Position numbers and translations under genes: made by a program. Below, in pieces: positions 1-7,104 of a stretch of 26,257 bases of DNA (positions are counted from its first letter, which is position 1; every line of letters begins with the position of its first letter). The notes beneath the pieces are model-generated. The model did not search any database. It was given only the letters and a program-made list of their open reading frames with translations, and was not told the DNA's origin. Source of the stretch: JAWPMV01 sp038527215 (lineage in GTDB: Bacteria; Bacteroidota; Bacteroidia; J057); NCBI GenBank assembly GCA_038527215.1, contig JBCBGC010000122.1, positions 1-26,257 of the forward strand. The letters are read 5' to 3'.

Positions 1-840
1 CTTACCCTGGAATGCGGCGGCAATGGCCGGGCTGAATTCAATCCCCCAGCCAAAGGCAACCAGTGGACCACGGGAGCGGTGGGCTGTCCGGAATGGACGG
101 GCGTCCGGCTGAAGGAAGTACTGGAGGCCGTAGGACTCAAGTCTGATGCGGTGTACATTGGCTATTATGGGGCGGACACGCACCTAAGCGGAGACCCGGA
201 CAAGGTGGTGATTTCACGCGGGGTGCCCCTCTTCAAAGCCATGGAAGAGGAATCGCTGATCGCCTGGGAGATCAATGGTAAGCCTCTCCCGCTGATGAAT
301 GGCTTTCCGCTGCGCCTGGTATTTGGGGGCTGGCCTGCTTCTACCTCCGGTAAATGGCTCAAGCGCATCGTGGTGCGCAACAAAGTCCATGATGGCCCCA
401 AAATGGGGGGCCAATCTTATCGGGTTCCCTGTAAACCGGTGGCCCCTGGTACCAAAGTGGCCGATGAAGATATGTGCATTATCGAGTCCATGCCGGTCAA
501 ATCCCTGATCACCTACCCCAAAACCGGCGGCTTACTCTCCAAAAGTCGCAGCCTGGAAATTCGGGGCAAAGCCTGGGCTGGGGACCGATCTATATCTGAG
601 ATGGAAGTTTCGATCGACTTTGGGGCCAGTTGGCAAAAAGCCCGTCTGCAAGCCCCCGCTAATCGCCTCGCCTGGCAAAGCTGGAGAACCACCGTAAACT
701 TCCCGGAGAAAGGCTATTATGAAGTATGGGCCAGAGCAACCGATAGCGCGGGCCAAAAACAACCCATGGTGCTTCCCGGTTGGAACCCCCGAGGGTACCT
801 CAACAACGCCTGCCATCGCATTGCCGTCAAGGTCGTTTAA
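1..840 (+). CDS. SorA-type sulfite dehydrogenase / molybdopterin oxidoreductase, 3' part (5' end outside window)
   Basis: The frame is open from the first base and runs to a TAA at 838-840, so the gene begins upstream. The first visible residues, LTLECGGNGR, carry the Cys that ligates molybdenum in the sulfite oxidase family (codon 13-15). Further on come GCPEWTGVRLKEVL and GWPASTSGKWLKRI, both typical of the Moco-binding domain. The last ~130 residues fit the Mo-co oxidoreductase dimerisation domain (Ig-like). The family oxidises sulfite to sulfate in the periplasm and passes electrons to a c-type cytochrome; the next gene encodes such a cytochrome. The GTG at 79 is internal, not a start. 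I am confident of the family; sulfite as substrate is inferred from family and neighbours (a methionine-sulfoxide or nitrate substrate is possible in relatives). Confidence 0.9.
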   Translation, partial: LTLECGGNGRAEFNPPAKGNQWTTGAVGCPEWTGVRLKEVLEAVGLKSDAVYIGYYGADTHLSGDPDKVVISRGVPLFKAMEEESLIAWEINGKPLPLMNGFPLRLVFGGWPASTSGKWLKRIVVRNKVHDGPKMGGQSYRVPCKPVAPGTKVADEDMCIIESMPVKSLITYPKTGGLLSKSRSLEIRGKAWAGDRSISEMEVSIDFGASWQKARLQAPANRLAWQSWRTTVNFPEKGYYEVWARATDSAGQKQPMVLPGWNPRGYLNNACHRIAVKVV

Positions 841-846
841 GGCTTA

Positions 847-862
847 TGTAAATCAGATCACA
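847..862. promoter_or_regulatory. Crp/Fnr-like operator (box 1)
   Basis: TGTAAATCAGATCACA fits the Crp-type pattern TGTGA-N6-TCACA with one mismatch (TGTAA-N6-TCACA). It lies in the 55-nt gap before the cytochrome gene, about 18 bases upstream of a TTTATCCCTTTG stretch (871-882) that could act as a Bacteroidota -7 region. A near-identical box sits at 5481-5496, next to the other sulfur genes. The regulator is not in the window. The motif match is direct; the function is inferred. Confidence 0.45.
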
Positions 863-895
863 GACGCCGATTTATCCCTTTGTTAATTTTACCTT

Positions 896-1375
896 ATGCA
901 GGATCCTACTCCATCTTCCTCAACATTCGAAGGCCGCCTGACCCGCTTGCTGGTTTGGTTTATGAGTCTGGCAGGGGTTTTTGCTCTGCTGGTGGGCCTG
1001 GCTCTTTTTCAAATATACTTTCCGTCCAGTCCGGAGCCTGAAATGGATCAGGTGGCCGTTACGGATACGGAGGAAGTTCAAACCAACGCCATTGAAAATG
1101 GGTTAGACGTAGAAACCGGCTTCATTGCGGAAGGGGACTACCTGGTGGTGAAGCAACACTGCACCGCTTGCCATTCCGGTCAGTTAGTGATGCAAAACCG
1201 GGCTGATCGTGAAGGCTGGGAAGAAATGATCCGTTGGATGCAGGCTACTCAGAAGTTGTGGGACCTGGGGACGGATGAGGACAAAGTCCTGGATTACCTG
1301 GCGATGTATTACGCCCCGGAGGAAAAAGGTCGAAGATCCCCTTTGGCAGTAGAAGAATGGTACGCGATTGATTAG
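896..1375 (+). CDS. Membrane-anchored monohaem cytochrome c (SorB-like)
   Basis: 159 residues. One hydrophobic segment at about residues 18-41 should anchor the protein in the inner membrane. An acidic linker follows, then a single haem-binding CTACH at residues 89-93. The Met residues of 'MIRWM' (111-115) are candidate axial ligands. The length and the 'EEMIRWMQ' segment after the haem motif fit small cytochromes paired with SorA-type sulfite dehydrogenases. It starts 55 nt after the molybdoenzyme and lies 8 nt before the next gene, so it is probably co-transcribed. Likely role: take electrons from sulfite oxidation and pass them to the respiratory chain. The haem motif is seen directly; the partnership rests on position. 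Confidence 0.82.
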   Translation: MQDPTPSSSTFEGRLTRLLVWFMSLAGVFALLVGLALFQIYFPSSPEPEMDQVAVTDTEEVQTNAIENGLDVETGFIAEGDYLVVKQHCTACHSGQLVMQNRADREGWEEMIRWMQATQKLWDLGTDEDKVLDYLAMYYAPEEKGRRSPLAVEEWYAID

Positions 1376-1383
1376 GGAAACCT

Positions 1384-2406
1384 ATGGATAAATACTGGGA
1401 TATATTTGTACAAGGCTATACCGATTATGCCGGCTACCTATGGCGGGAAATCAGCTTTCAGGTTCAGCCCATCTGGAAAAACTACTTCTGGATGCTGGTG
1501 CTGATCTCGGGCTTTTTCTTTCTGCTGGAATGGGTCAGACCCTGGCGGGAGAAGCAGCCTAAATTCAGACAGGATTTCTGGCTGGATTTTTTCTACATGT
1601 TCTTCAATTTTTCCCTTTTCTCCCTTTTGATCTACCATGCCTCCTCTAACGTAGTCGTCAATCTCTTCAACGATGGCCTGCAAGCCCTGACTGGTTTGGA
1701 CTTTCAGGCCCACAATCCCTTACAATATCTACCCTACTGGTCCATCTTGCTGATTGGATTCGTGGTGCGGGATTTTGTTCAGTGGTGGATTCATCGCTTG
1801 TTACATGCCTCTCCCCGCCTGTGGGAATTTCATAAAGTACATCACTCCGTGGCCCAAATGGGCTTTGCCGCTCACCTGCGTTATCATTGGATGGAAAATG
1901 TGGTATACCGAACCTTGGAGTATTTGCCGCTGGCCTTGTTGGGGATCGGGCTCCACGATTTTTTCCTGATCCATATCCTGACCCTGGCCTGGGGGCATTA
2001 CAATCATTCTAACATTCAACTTTCCGGGCGGATCACTGGCGGATTTGTCTTCGGGCTGTTCGGCTGGTTTATCGCGGCTTCTTCCGCTACCTGGCCCTGG
2101 TATTTCGACTTACTGGCAGGCCTGGGCGGGCTTCTGGTCGGTGCAATCCTGGTCGGCCCTTATATGAGATATCTTTTCAACAGCCCGGAAATGCATATTT
2201 GGCATCATGCCCACGACCTTCCGGAAGATCGCCGAAAAGGGGTGAATTTTGGGCTGACCTTAGCTATTTGGGATTATATCTGGAGGACCAATTACATCCC
2301 GCATAATGGACGGGACATCAAGCTGGGCTTTCCGGGCGTGGAAGAATTTCCTGAAGGCTTCATCGCTCAGAATACCCATGGTTTTTCGAGCAAAAGAGAA
2401 TCCTAA
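1384..2406 (+). CDS. Fatty acid hydroxylase / sterol desaturase superfamily membrane protein
   Basis: 340 residues with several hydrophobic segments and the histidine clusters of the di-iron hydroxylase superfamily: HRLLH (137-141), HKVHH (150-154), HYNH (205-208) and HIWHH (271-275). The family places an O2-activating di-iron centre at the membrane face and hydroxylates or desaturates lipids, carotenoids or sterols; the substrate cannot be read from sequence. It follows the cytochrome by only 8 nt, so it appears to belong to the sulfite dehydrogenase operon, an unexpected partner. One idea is that it receives electrons from that cytochrome, but co-expression without functional link is equally possible. 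Confidence 0.88.
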   Translation: MDKYWDIFVQGYTDYAGYLWREISFQVQPIWKNYFWMLVLISGFFFLLEWVRPWREKQPKFRQDFWLDFFYMFFNFSLFSLLIYHASSNVVVNLFNDGLQALTGLDFQAHNPLQYLPYWSILLIGFVVRDFVQWWIHRLLHASPRLWEFHKVHHSVAQMGFAAHLRYHWMENVVYRTLEYLPLALLGIGLHDFFLIHILTLAWGHYNHSNIQLSGRITGGFVFGLFGWFIAASSATWPWYFDLLAGLGGLLVGAILVGPYMRYLFNSPEMHIWHHAHDLPEDRRKGVNFGLTLAIWDYIWRTNYIPHNGRDIKLGFPGVEEFPEGFIAQNTHGFSSKRES

Positions 2407-2442
2407 CGGATTTTTTGTCCTACTAAACCTCCCAAATCACAT

Positions 2443-2482
2443 AAAAAAGAACCCCTTGCCAGCCTGGAGCCTGCAAGGGGTT
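2443..2482 (-). terminator. Rho-independent terminator of the MBL-rhodanese gene
   Basis: Perfect 10-bp stem AACCCCTTGC (2450-2459) / GCAAGGGGTT (2473-2482) with a 13-nt loop. Read leftward, it is followed by a T-rich run (complement of 2443-2449), which makes it a terminator for the leftward gene ending at 2501. The + strand has no T tract after the stem, though the hairpin may also slow rightward transcription from the gene ending at 2406. Confidence 0.8.
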
Positions 2483-2500
2483 ATCTCATGCGATAACGTC

Positions 2501-3835
2501 CTAGAACTCGCTGATCGCTACACTCAAGTCATAGACAGCTGGCGGATTCTCCAAGCCATTAAAAACAATGGAAGCTCCCGCTGCTGAGCGATAGCCCCCG
2601 GCACAATGAACTACGATTGGCTTCTCGGTAGGAATTTCTCCCACTCTTTCCCGGAGTTCAGGTAGCGGAATATTGATGGCCTGGGCAAAAATAGCCCGCT
2701 GGGCATACTCTCCCACATTGCGAATATCAATGATGGTGTAAGCATCTGGATTGTCCTTGAAGGCGTCCAAGGGCACACCTTCACTGGTCGCAGGTAAGCC
2801 CCCAGGAGCAACCAAGGCCCCTTGAATGCTGCCTTCGTAGCCAATCTTGGCCGTTTTTTCGATGAGGGTCTCCAGGGTCGCCTCGTCCTTCGCCAGGAGG
2901 TAAAATTTTTCGGATGGTCCGATAATGGACCCTAACCAGGTTTCAAACTTCCCCCCATCCATCAGGTTGATGGCGCCAGGGAGATGCCCTGCATTGAAAT
3001 CTGCTGCAGGACGGGTATCGATCACTAGTACGCCCGACTCAAGTGTTGCCTCACTGGATATTCTGGGTACCGTTTCCAAAGCAGGTTGGAGCAAAGGAGC
3101 GCCTACCTTATTCAGGTCTACATCAAACCCAAAGTATTTAGGAATAAAGGGCTGGCCTTCCAGCAAAACCGCCACAAATTCGTCTTCGCTCATTTCCTGC
3201 AAGGCATAGTTGGTTTTCAACTCACGCCCGATGGTACTTACCGTGTCCGAGCTGAGGTTTTTCCCACAAAGGCTTCCAGCTCCATGGGCTGGGTACACCA
3301 AAACTTCAGGATCGAGGACCATGAGTTTCTCACGCGTGGATTTGTACATCGCCCGGGCTAGTTCTTCCCTCTTGGCCGTCATATTACCTACATTTTCCCG
3401 CAGGTCCGGACGCCCTACATCTCCTATAAACAGGGTGTCCCCGGTAAAGACCGCGTGATCCTTTCCGGATTCGTCGCTCAAGACTATACTGATGCTATCC
3501 GGCGAATGGCCAGGGGTATTGATGCTGCGTAGGGCTACTGCTCCCAGCGATAAGGTATCTCCATCGTCAAATCCCTGATGTGGATATCCTGCTCCTACTA
3601 ACTTACTGGCATAGATGGTTCCACCGGTTCGTTGGTGAAGTTCCAGATGGCTGCTGACAAAGTCAGCGTGAGGATGAGTCTCAATAATGGCCACGATTTT
3701 CGCCCCTCGCTCCGTAGCATGGTCGAGGTAAGGCTGTGGGTCGCGCCCCGGGTCTACAATGGCCATTTCTCCCTCAGAATCAATGGCGTAAGAGGCATGG
3801 GCCAGCCCCTTATCGTAGAATTGTTTCACATTCAT
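2501..3835 (-). CDS. MBL-fold hydrolase fused to two rhodanese domains (persulfide dioxygenase-like)
   Basis: An N-terminal metallo-beta-lactamase domain of ETHE1/persulfide dioxygenase type is followed by two rhodanese domains. Numbered from the upstream ATG at 3859, the metal-site candidates are H62 and H64 (THPHADF), H118 (TPGHSPDS) and D141 (TGDTLF). In ETHE1 the iron is held by the equivalents of H62, H118 and D141. The first rhodanese domain lacks a catalytic Cys; the second has HCAGGYRS, the active-site loop. The family oxidises glutathione or thiol persulfides to sulfite, with rhodanese handling the sulfane sulfur. I prefer the ATG at 3835 because relatives begin close to 'MNVKQFYDKGLAH'; the ATG at 3859 would add 8 residues. 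Its product, sulfite, fits the exporter and the sulfite dehydrogenase nearby. Confidence 0.88.
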   Translation of the reverse strand: MNVKQFYDKGLAHASYAIDSEGEMAIVDPGRDPQPYLDHATERGAKIVAIIETHPHADFVSSHLELHQRTGGTIYASKLVGAGYPHQGFDDGDTLSLGAVALRSINTPGHSPDSISIVLSDESGKDHAVFTGDTLFIGDVGRPDLRENVGNMTAKREELARAMYKSTREKLMVLDPEVLVYPAHGAGSLCGKNLSSDTVSTIGRELKTNYALQEMSEDEFVAVLLEGQPFIPKYFGFDVDLNKVGAPLLQPALETVPRISSEATLESGVLVIDTRPAADFNAGHLPGAINLMDGGKFETWLGSIIGPSEKFYLLAKDEATLETLIEKTAKIGYEGSIQGALVAPGGLPATSEGVPLDAFKDNPDAYTIIDIRNVGEYAQRAIFAQAINIPLPELRERVGEIPTEKPIVVHCAGGYRSAAGASIVFNGLENPPAVYDLSVAISEF

Positions 3836-3888
3836 AGCGCAAGTTGTTATATCTGTCATAGGGCGATGCCCTTCTTTTTGTTTCTCTT

Positions 3889-4123
3889 CCGCAGCTGCAA
3901 GCTGCGGCTACGGACCTTTTTGCTGTTTTTCCGCAGCTGCAAGCTGCGGCTACGGACCTTTTTGCCGTTCTACCGTAGCTGCAAGCTGCGGCTACGGACC
4001 TTTTTGCCGTTCTACCGTAGCTGCAAGCTGCGGCTGCGGACCTTTTTGCTGTTCCGCCGCAGCTGCAAGCTGCGGCTACGGACCTTTTTGTTGTCTTTCC
4101 GCAGCTGCAAGCTGCGGCTACGG
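3889..4123. repeat. 42-bp tandem hairpin array, six copies
   Basis: Six hairpin cores of about 25 bp start at 3889 and then every 42 bp exactly (core GCAG/GTAG positions 3891, 3933, 3975, 4017, 4059, 4101). Each core holds CCGYAGC-TGCAA-GCTGCGG followed by CTACGG (CTGCGG in copy 4). Depending on the Y base, the left arm pairs with the inner GCTGCGG or the outer GCTACGG. The first five cores are followed by ACCTTTTTG, so on the + strand they resemble terminators in series. The 42-bp period is a multiple of three and leaves a + frame open, giving a spurious 14-residue repeat. It fills most of the gap between the MBL-rhodanese and permease genes. REP-like or BIME-like origin is my inference. Confidence 0.9.
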
Positions 4124-4144
4124 TTCCACCTCACATCTTCTCTC

Positions 4145-4217
4145 ACCTCTCACAGTTCCGCCCTGCGGAACGATCTCACCTCTCACCTCTCACAGTTCCG
4201 TTACCACGGAACGATCT
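4145..4217. repeat. Two direct copies of a ~40-bp hairpin repeat
   Basis: GTTCCG-CCCTG-CGGAAC (4155-4171) and GTTCCG-TTACCA-CGGAAC (4195-4212) are preceded by CTCACCTCTCACA and followed by GATCTC in both cases, with a period of 40 bp. The loops differ while the stems and flanks are identical. The second copy touches the 3' end of the permease gene (stop at 4218-4220). They may act as 3'-end stabilisers or weak terminators, or be small mobile repeats. Confidence 0.75.
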
Positions 4218-5021
4218 CTACGTCAACACCAGCTCTTTGGTTAGAATAAATACCCCCATGAGGAGCACAAAGTAACCGAAAGCTGGTTTGAGCTTTTCGC
4301 CTGGTACAAATTTAGAAAAATATACACCAAGGAATATTCCTACGATGGCTAGTCCGGAAAATACAAAGAGAAAGTTCCAGGCAATCATGCTTTCGCCTCC
4401 CAGGTCCCCCAGAAAGCCAATCAAAGATTTTGCTGAAATGATAAGGAGAGAAGTACCTACTGCGAGTTTCATCGGTAGTTTGGAAAAAACCACCAAGGCG
4501 GGAATAATGAGAAATCCGCCACCCGCACCCACAATTCCGGTCAGCACCCCGACTACGGCCCCTTCCAGCATGATCAGCGGAAAATTAAATTGTTGCGGTC
4601 CCTCAGCATCGGGAAGCTCATTGCCTGAGCCTTTGCGGATCATGGAAATAGCTGCCCCAACCATCAGAAAGGCAAATAGGCCCATGATGAACATATCCTT
4701 TCCCACCGAAAAACTCCCTATATGGAAGAAAGGATCAGGAATAGCCGGCACGAGAAATTTGCGAGCCAGGTATACCGCAATCAGAGAAGGGATCCCAAAA
4801 ATCACCGCAGTTTTCACACTCACCAACTGCTGGCGATAATAGGTACCTGCCCCGATCAAACTCGCTAGTCCGACAATAAATAAGGAATAAGCCGTAGCTA
4901 AGACCGGGGATACCCCCATGAGGTAAACCAGGATGGGGACGGCCAGGATAGACCCGCCGCCACCTAAGAGGCCCATAATTAAGCCGATGCATAATGCACC
5001 TACGTATCCAAGTATTTCCAT
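4218..5021 (-). CDS. TauE/SafE-family anion permease (probable sulfite exporter)
   Basis: 267 residues from the ATG at 5021. An upstream TTG at 5078 would add 19 polar residues (up to EPSISPARE) that look unlike a TauE N terminus. The protein has two homologous halves with glycine-rich signatures, GLIMGLLGGGGSILAVPIL near the start and GVLTGIVGAGGGFLIIPALV in the second half, and about eight membrane segments, typical of PF01925. Family members move sulfite, sulfoacetate or related anions across the inner membrane. Placed between a DUF2892 protein and a persulfide-dioxygenase-type protein, it most likely removes sulfite produced from persulfide. The exact substrate is inferred from context. 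Confidence 0.88.
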   Translation of the reverse strand: MEILGYVGALCIGLIMGLLGGGGSILAVPILVYLMGVSPVLATAYSLFIVGLASLIGAGTYYRQQLVSVKTAVIFGIPSLIAVYLARKFLVPAIPDPFFHIGSFSVGKDMFIMGLFAFLMVGAAISMIRKGSGNELPDAEGPQQFNFPLIMLEGAVVGVLTGIVGAGGGFLIIPALVVFSKLPMKLAVGTSLLIISAKSLIGFLGDLGGESMIAWNFLFVFSGLAIVGIFLGVYFSKFVPGEKLKPAFGYFVLLMGVFILTKELVLT

Positions 5022-5117
5022 CTCTCTTGCTGGGCTAATCGAAGGTTCGAAATTAGAAGAAACCAGCTTACCGTTCAAGCACCACTACCCGGAGGTGCGT
5101 TAAGCATCGTAAGACTT

Positions 5118-5333
5118 TTATTCCGCTTTGGGAGAAACTTTACACGTACTGATGCCCAATAAGGCGTAAATGCCACACCAGTTTACTACGCTTGTGCCCA
5201 CGAAAACCACGGCTAATACGCCTAAGATGATGGCCAGGGTACCCGTCAGAACATTGGTGAAAATCAGGCCTCCGATCACTGCGGCTACGATCAGCCGGAT
5301 CAGACGGTCGGTGTTACTCATGTTTTTTTTCAT
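5118..5333 (-). CDS. DUF2892 (YgaP C-terminal-like) small membrane protein
   Basis: 71 residues. 'NTDRLIRLIVAAVIGGL' at the start followed by two hydrophobic helices and 'NWCGIYALLGISTC' is the standard layout of DUF2892, the membrane part found alone or at the C terminus of the rhodanese YgaP. Such proteins are regularly encoded with rhodaneses and TauE/SafE permeases. It lies 96 nt upstream of the permease start and 6 nt downstream of a 35-residue membrane peptide on the same strand, so a shared transcript is likely. The two Cys near the C terminus may handle sulfane sulfur; this is a guess. Confidence 0.85.
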   Translation of the reverse strand: MKKNMSNTDRLIRLIVAAVIGGLIFTNVLTGTLAIILGVLAVVFVGTSVVNWCGIYALLGISTCKVSPKAE

Positions 5334-5339
5334 CGTAGA

Positions 5340-5447
5340 TCAGGTTAAAAAGTATTGGATCAACAGCACCGAGCCACTAACCAGGCTCAGGCATATCACA
5401 CATGCCAGGGCCAGTTTCAGGAACAGGGGCCATTTTGTAACTTTCAT
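5340..5447 (-). CDS. Small single-span membrane peptide, 35 residues
   Basis: ATG at 5447 to TGA at 5340-5342. The product starts MKVTKWPLFLKLALACVICL and ends SGSVLLIQYFLT: a short basic N terminus, then one hydrophobic helix of about 25 residues. It ends 6 nt before the ATG of the DUF2892 gene, spacing typical of co-translated genes. I do not recognise the family. Its membrane character and tight position argue for a real gene, perhaps a helper or leader of the sulfur transport block; the short length keeps confidence moderate. Confidence 0.5.
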   Translation of the reverse strand: MKVTKWPLFLKLALACVICLSLVSGSVLLIQYFLT

Positions 5448-5480
5448 ATCACAAATATGGCTTTGCCCTAACTGAGACTC

Positions 5481-5510
5481 TGTAACTTAGATCACCAACA
5501 GCTGTGATCT
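5481..5510. promoter_or_regulatory. Crp/Fnr-like operator (box 2) with overlapping palindrome
   Basis: TGTAACTTAGATCACC (5481-5496) fits TGTAA-N6-TCACC, matching the box at 847-862 in both half-sites and spacing apart from the last base. Overlapping it, AGATCAC (5489-5495) and GTGATCT (5504-5510) form a perfect 7-bp inverted repeat with an 8-nt gap. The site lies between the leftward sulfur block (start 5447) and the rightward CBM9 lipoprotein gene (start 5552), so it could control either or both. A TTATCCTTTAG stretch follows at 5511-5521, similar to the one after box 1. Confidence 0.45.
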
Positions 5511-5551
5511 TTATCCTTTAGCCCCAGGCTGAAGGTTCAACCCTCTTATGT

Positions 5552-6385
5552 ATGCGCTTACTAATAAGTTTTGGGATTCTTTTTTTCCTGCTGGCCTGCG
5601 GCCCCGTAGAAGCTCAACCGGAAGTTCAAGCTGAAGCCTTTCTCCTGCCGCGATTGGGCAGTCCGCCAAGCATAGATGGTGACCTGGGCGACTGGAAGGA
5701 TCAGGCCTTTCACGATGGGGTATGGGACATTTTCCGATTGGAGCAAAGTCCCTGGTACGAGCCTGGCCGTAACCGGCTTACCCAACACGGTGAACAGGAT
5801 CGGTTAGCAGAAGACTTAGAAAGCCGCTATTATATGGCCTGGGACAAAGATTTTCTCTATCTCGGAGCCATTGTCCATGACAATTTTTTGGATACCATCC
5901 CCCACAAACCGGAACCCCGCCGCTGGTACTATAAAGATTGTGTAGCCTGGTTCGTAGAAGCTCCAGGCGATACCTTAAATGAGAGCTTTGGACAAGGAGA
6001 CCACGGCTTTTGTTTCGTGATAGACCCGACCAAAAGGTGGAACAATGCCTGGTGGCGGCATGGCAATCCAGATACGACCTTCCTGGAAGAGCCCCTGCCT
6101 GCTGGGGCCGTAGATTGGGAAATAACCCTAGAAACCCTGCCCACAGGGCTGCGATACGAGTTAGAGGTCCGCCTGACCTGGGAAAAACTCTTCCCTTCTG
6201 CTGATCCTGACTGGTCTCCGCCGGAGCAGGGACACCGCTACCGCATGATGATCGTGCATACCGACCCAGATGGAGGAGATTATGGGGGCCATTTCCTGAT
6301 TCACGGTAAGGGAGATCCAGACGAAAGCTGGGCCTGGTTTGAGTTGGGGGGAGAGAAAACGGCTCCTCTGCGAAAAGTCAGGTAG
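5552..6385 (+). CDS. Lipoprotein with CBM9-like (DOMON-related) domain
   Basis: 277 residues. A hydrophobic N terminus ending in LLAC at Cys16 is a good lipobox, so the protein is probably lipidated. From about residue 37 it reads PSIDGDLGDWKDQAF, the characteristic opening of the CBM9-like family (PF06452), then 'YYMAWDKDFLYLGAIVHDN' and 'YYKDCVAWFVEA', the usual second and third landmarks of the fold. Members bind carbohydrates or haem, or serve as surface binding modules, and this copy has no attached catalytic domain. The gene is divergent from the sulfur block and shares its promoter region. The ligand is unknown. Confidence 0.8.
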   Translation: MRLLISFGILFFLLACGPVEAQPEVQAEAFLLPRLGSPPSIDGDLGDWKDQAFHDGVWDIFRLEQSPWYEPGRNRLTQHGEQDRLAEDLESRYYMAWDKDFLYLGAIVHDNFLDTIPHKPEPRRWYYKDCVAWFVEAPGDTLNESFGQGDHGFCFVIDPTKRWNNAWWRHGNPDTTFLEEPLPAGAVDWEITLETLPTGLRYELEVRLTWEKLFPSADPDWSPPEQGHRYRMMIVHTDPDGGDYGGHFLIHGKGDPDESWAWFELGGEKTAPLRKVR

Positions 6386-6507
6386 CATCTTTCCAACTCC
6401 CTCCTCTTAGATTTTGTCTATAAGGTATCCGCCTACCCTCTTCATCGCTGTCACCAAAAATTTTTCAAGGGTGTTAGCATATAAACGAGGCGTAATCGTC
6501 TACCTCC

Positions 6508-7095
6508 ATGATGGCAAACAATTGGGAACATGCAGTCAGCCTGGGCAACGTCCAGGAGCCGGTGCGAGAGATCGTAGAACGTGAGCGGGGACGACTGCTG
6601 GCCTTTATCCGAAATCGGGTACCTAGTTGGGAAGAGGCAGAGGATATCCTGCAGGATGTATTTTTTCAACTGGCCAACCGCTGGGATCCCAATGAACCGA
6701 TCGAGCAAGCTAGTGCCTGGATGTTCAGAGTAGCACGTAACAAGATCACGGATACGTATCGCAAGAAAAAAGCCGTGCCCTTCTCCCAATACCATCAGGA
6801 TGGAGAAGAGGGAAAAGAGCTTTACTTCTTTGAACACCTTCCGGACTTTTCACAGAGTCCCGACCAGATCTACTGGCAAAACTGGGTCATGGAAGCCATT
6901 GAAGAAGCAGTAGAAGCCCTTCCGACCAAACAAAAGGAGGTGTTTATCTGGCATGAGCTGGAAGACCGCTCCTTTAAGGAAATCGCTCAGATGACGGGAG
7001 AACTGGTACCCACCCTGATCTCTCGTAAGCGGTACGCGGTCAGAACTTTGCGGGCCAGACTACTGGAGATGTACGAAAGTTTGTGGGCAGATTAA
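6508..7095 (+). CDS. ECF-type RNA polymerase sigma factor
   Basis: 195 residues. The sigma-2 region spans about residues 15-90, with 'EEAEDILQDVFFQLAN' (core binding) and 'ASAWMFRVARNKITDTYRKKK' (-10 recognition/melting). The sigma-4 region spans about 125-185, with 'ALPTKQKEVFIWHELEDRSFKEIAQMTG' followed by a recognition helix, 'LISRKRYAVRTLRARL'. Two ATGs at 6508 and 6511 are both possible starts. The downstream gene begins 9 nt after the stop, so the two are almost surely one operon; in ECF systems such a partner is often a membrane anti-sigma factor. No known ECF target promoter could be picked out by eye in the 122-nt leader. Confidence 0.9.
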   Translation: MMANNWEHAVSLGNVQEPVREIVERERGRLLAFIRNRVPSWEEAEDILQDVFFQLANRWDPNEPIEQASAWMFRVARNKITDTYRKKKAVPFSQYHQDGEEGKELYFFEHLPDFSQSPDQIYWQNWVMEAIEEAVEALPTKQKEVFIWHELEDRSFKEIAQMTGELVPTLISRKRYAVRTLRARLLEMYESLWAD

Positions 7096-7104
7096 TTTAT
7101 TATC

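Noticed and set aside
2501..3835. Loss of metal binding in the MBL domain because of HxHxDF instead of HxHxDH
   Set aside because: The iron ligands used by ETHE1-type enzymes (H62, H118, D141) are present, and I recall Phe at this place in related Bacteroidota MBL-rhodanese proteins.
3889..4123. CRISPR array reading of the 42-bp periodic repeats
   Set aside because: The spacers are themselves repeats of about 17 bp, not unique, and no cas gene is present.
3632..4249. Long + strand ORF (205 codons) with a 14-residue periodic peptide
   Set aside because: It is the translation of the 42-bp hairpin array and of the antisense of the MBL-rhodanese gene; the periodicity comes from the DNA repeat.
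5436..5453. Third TGTAA...TCACA pair near the 35-residue peptide start
   Set aside because: The half-sites are 8 nt apart instead of 6 and the element overlaps the start codon.
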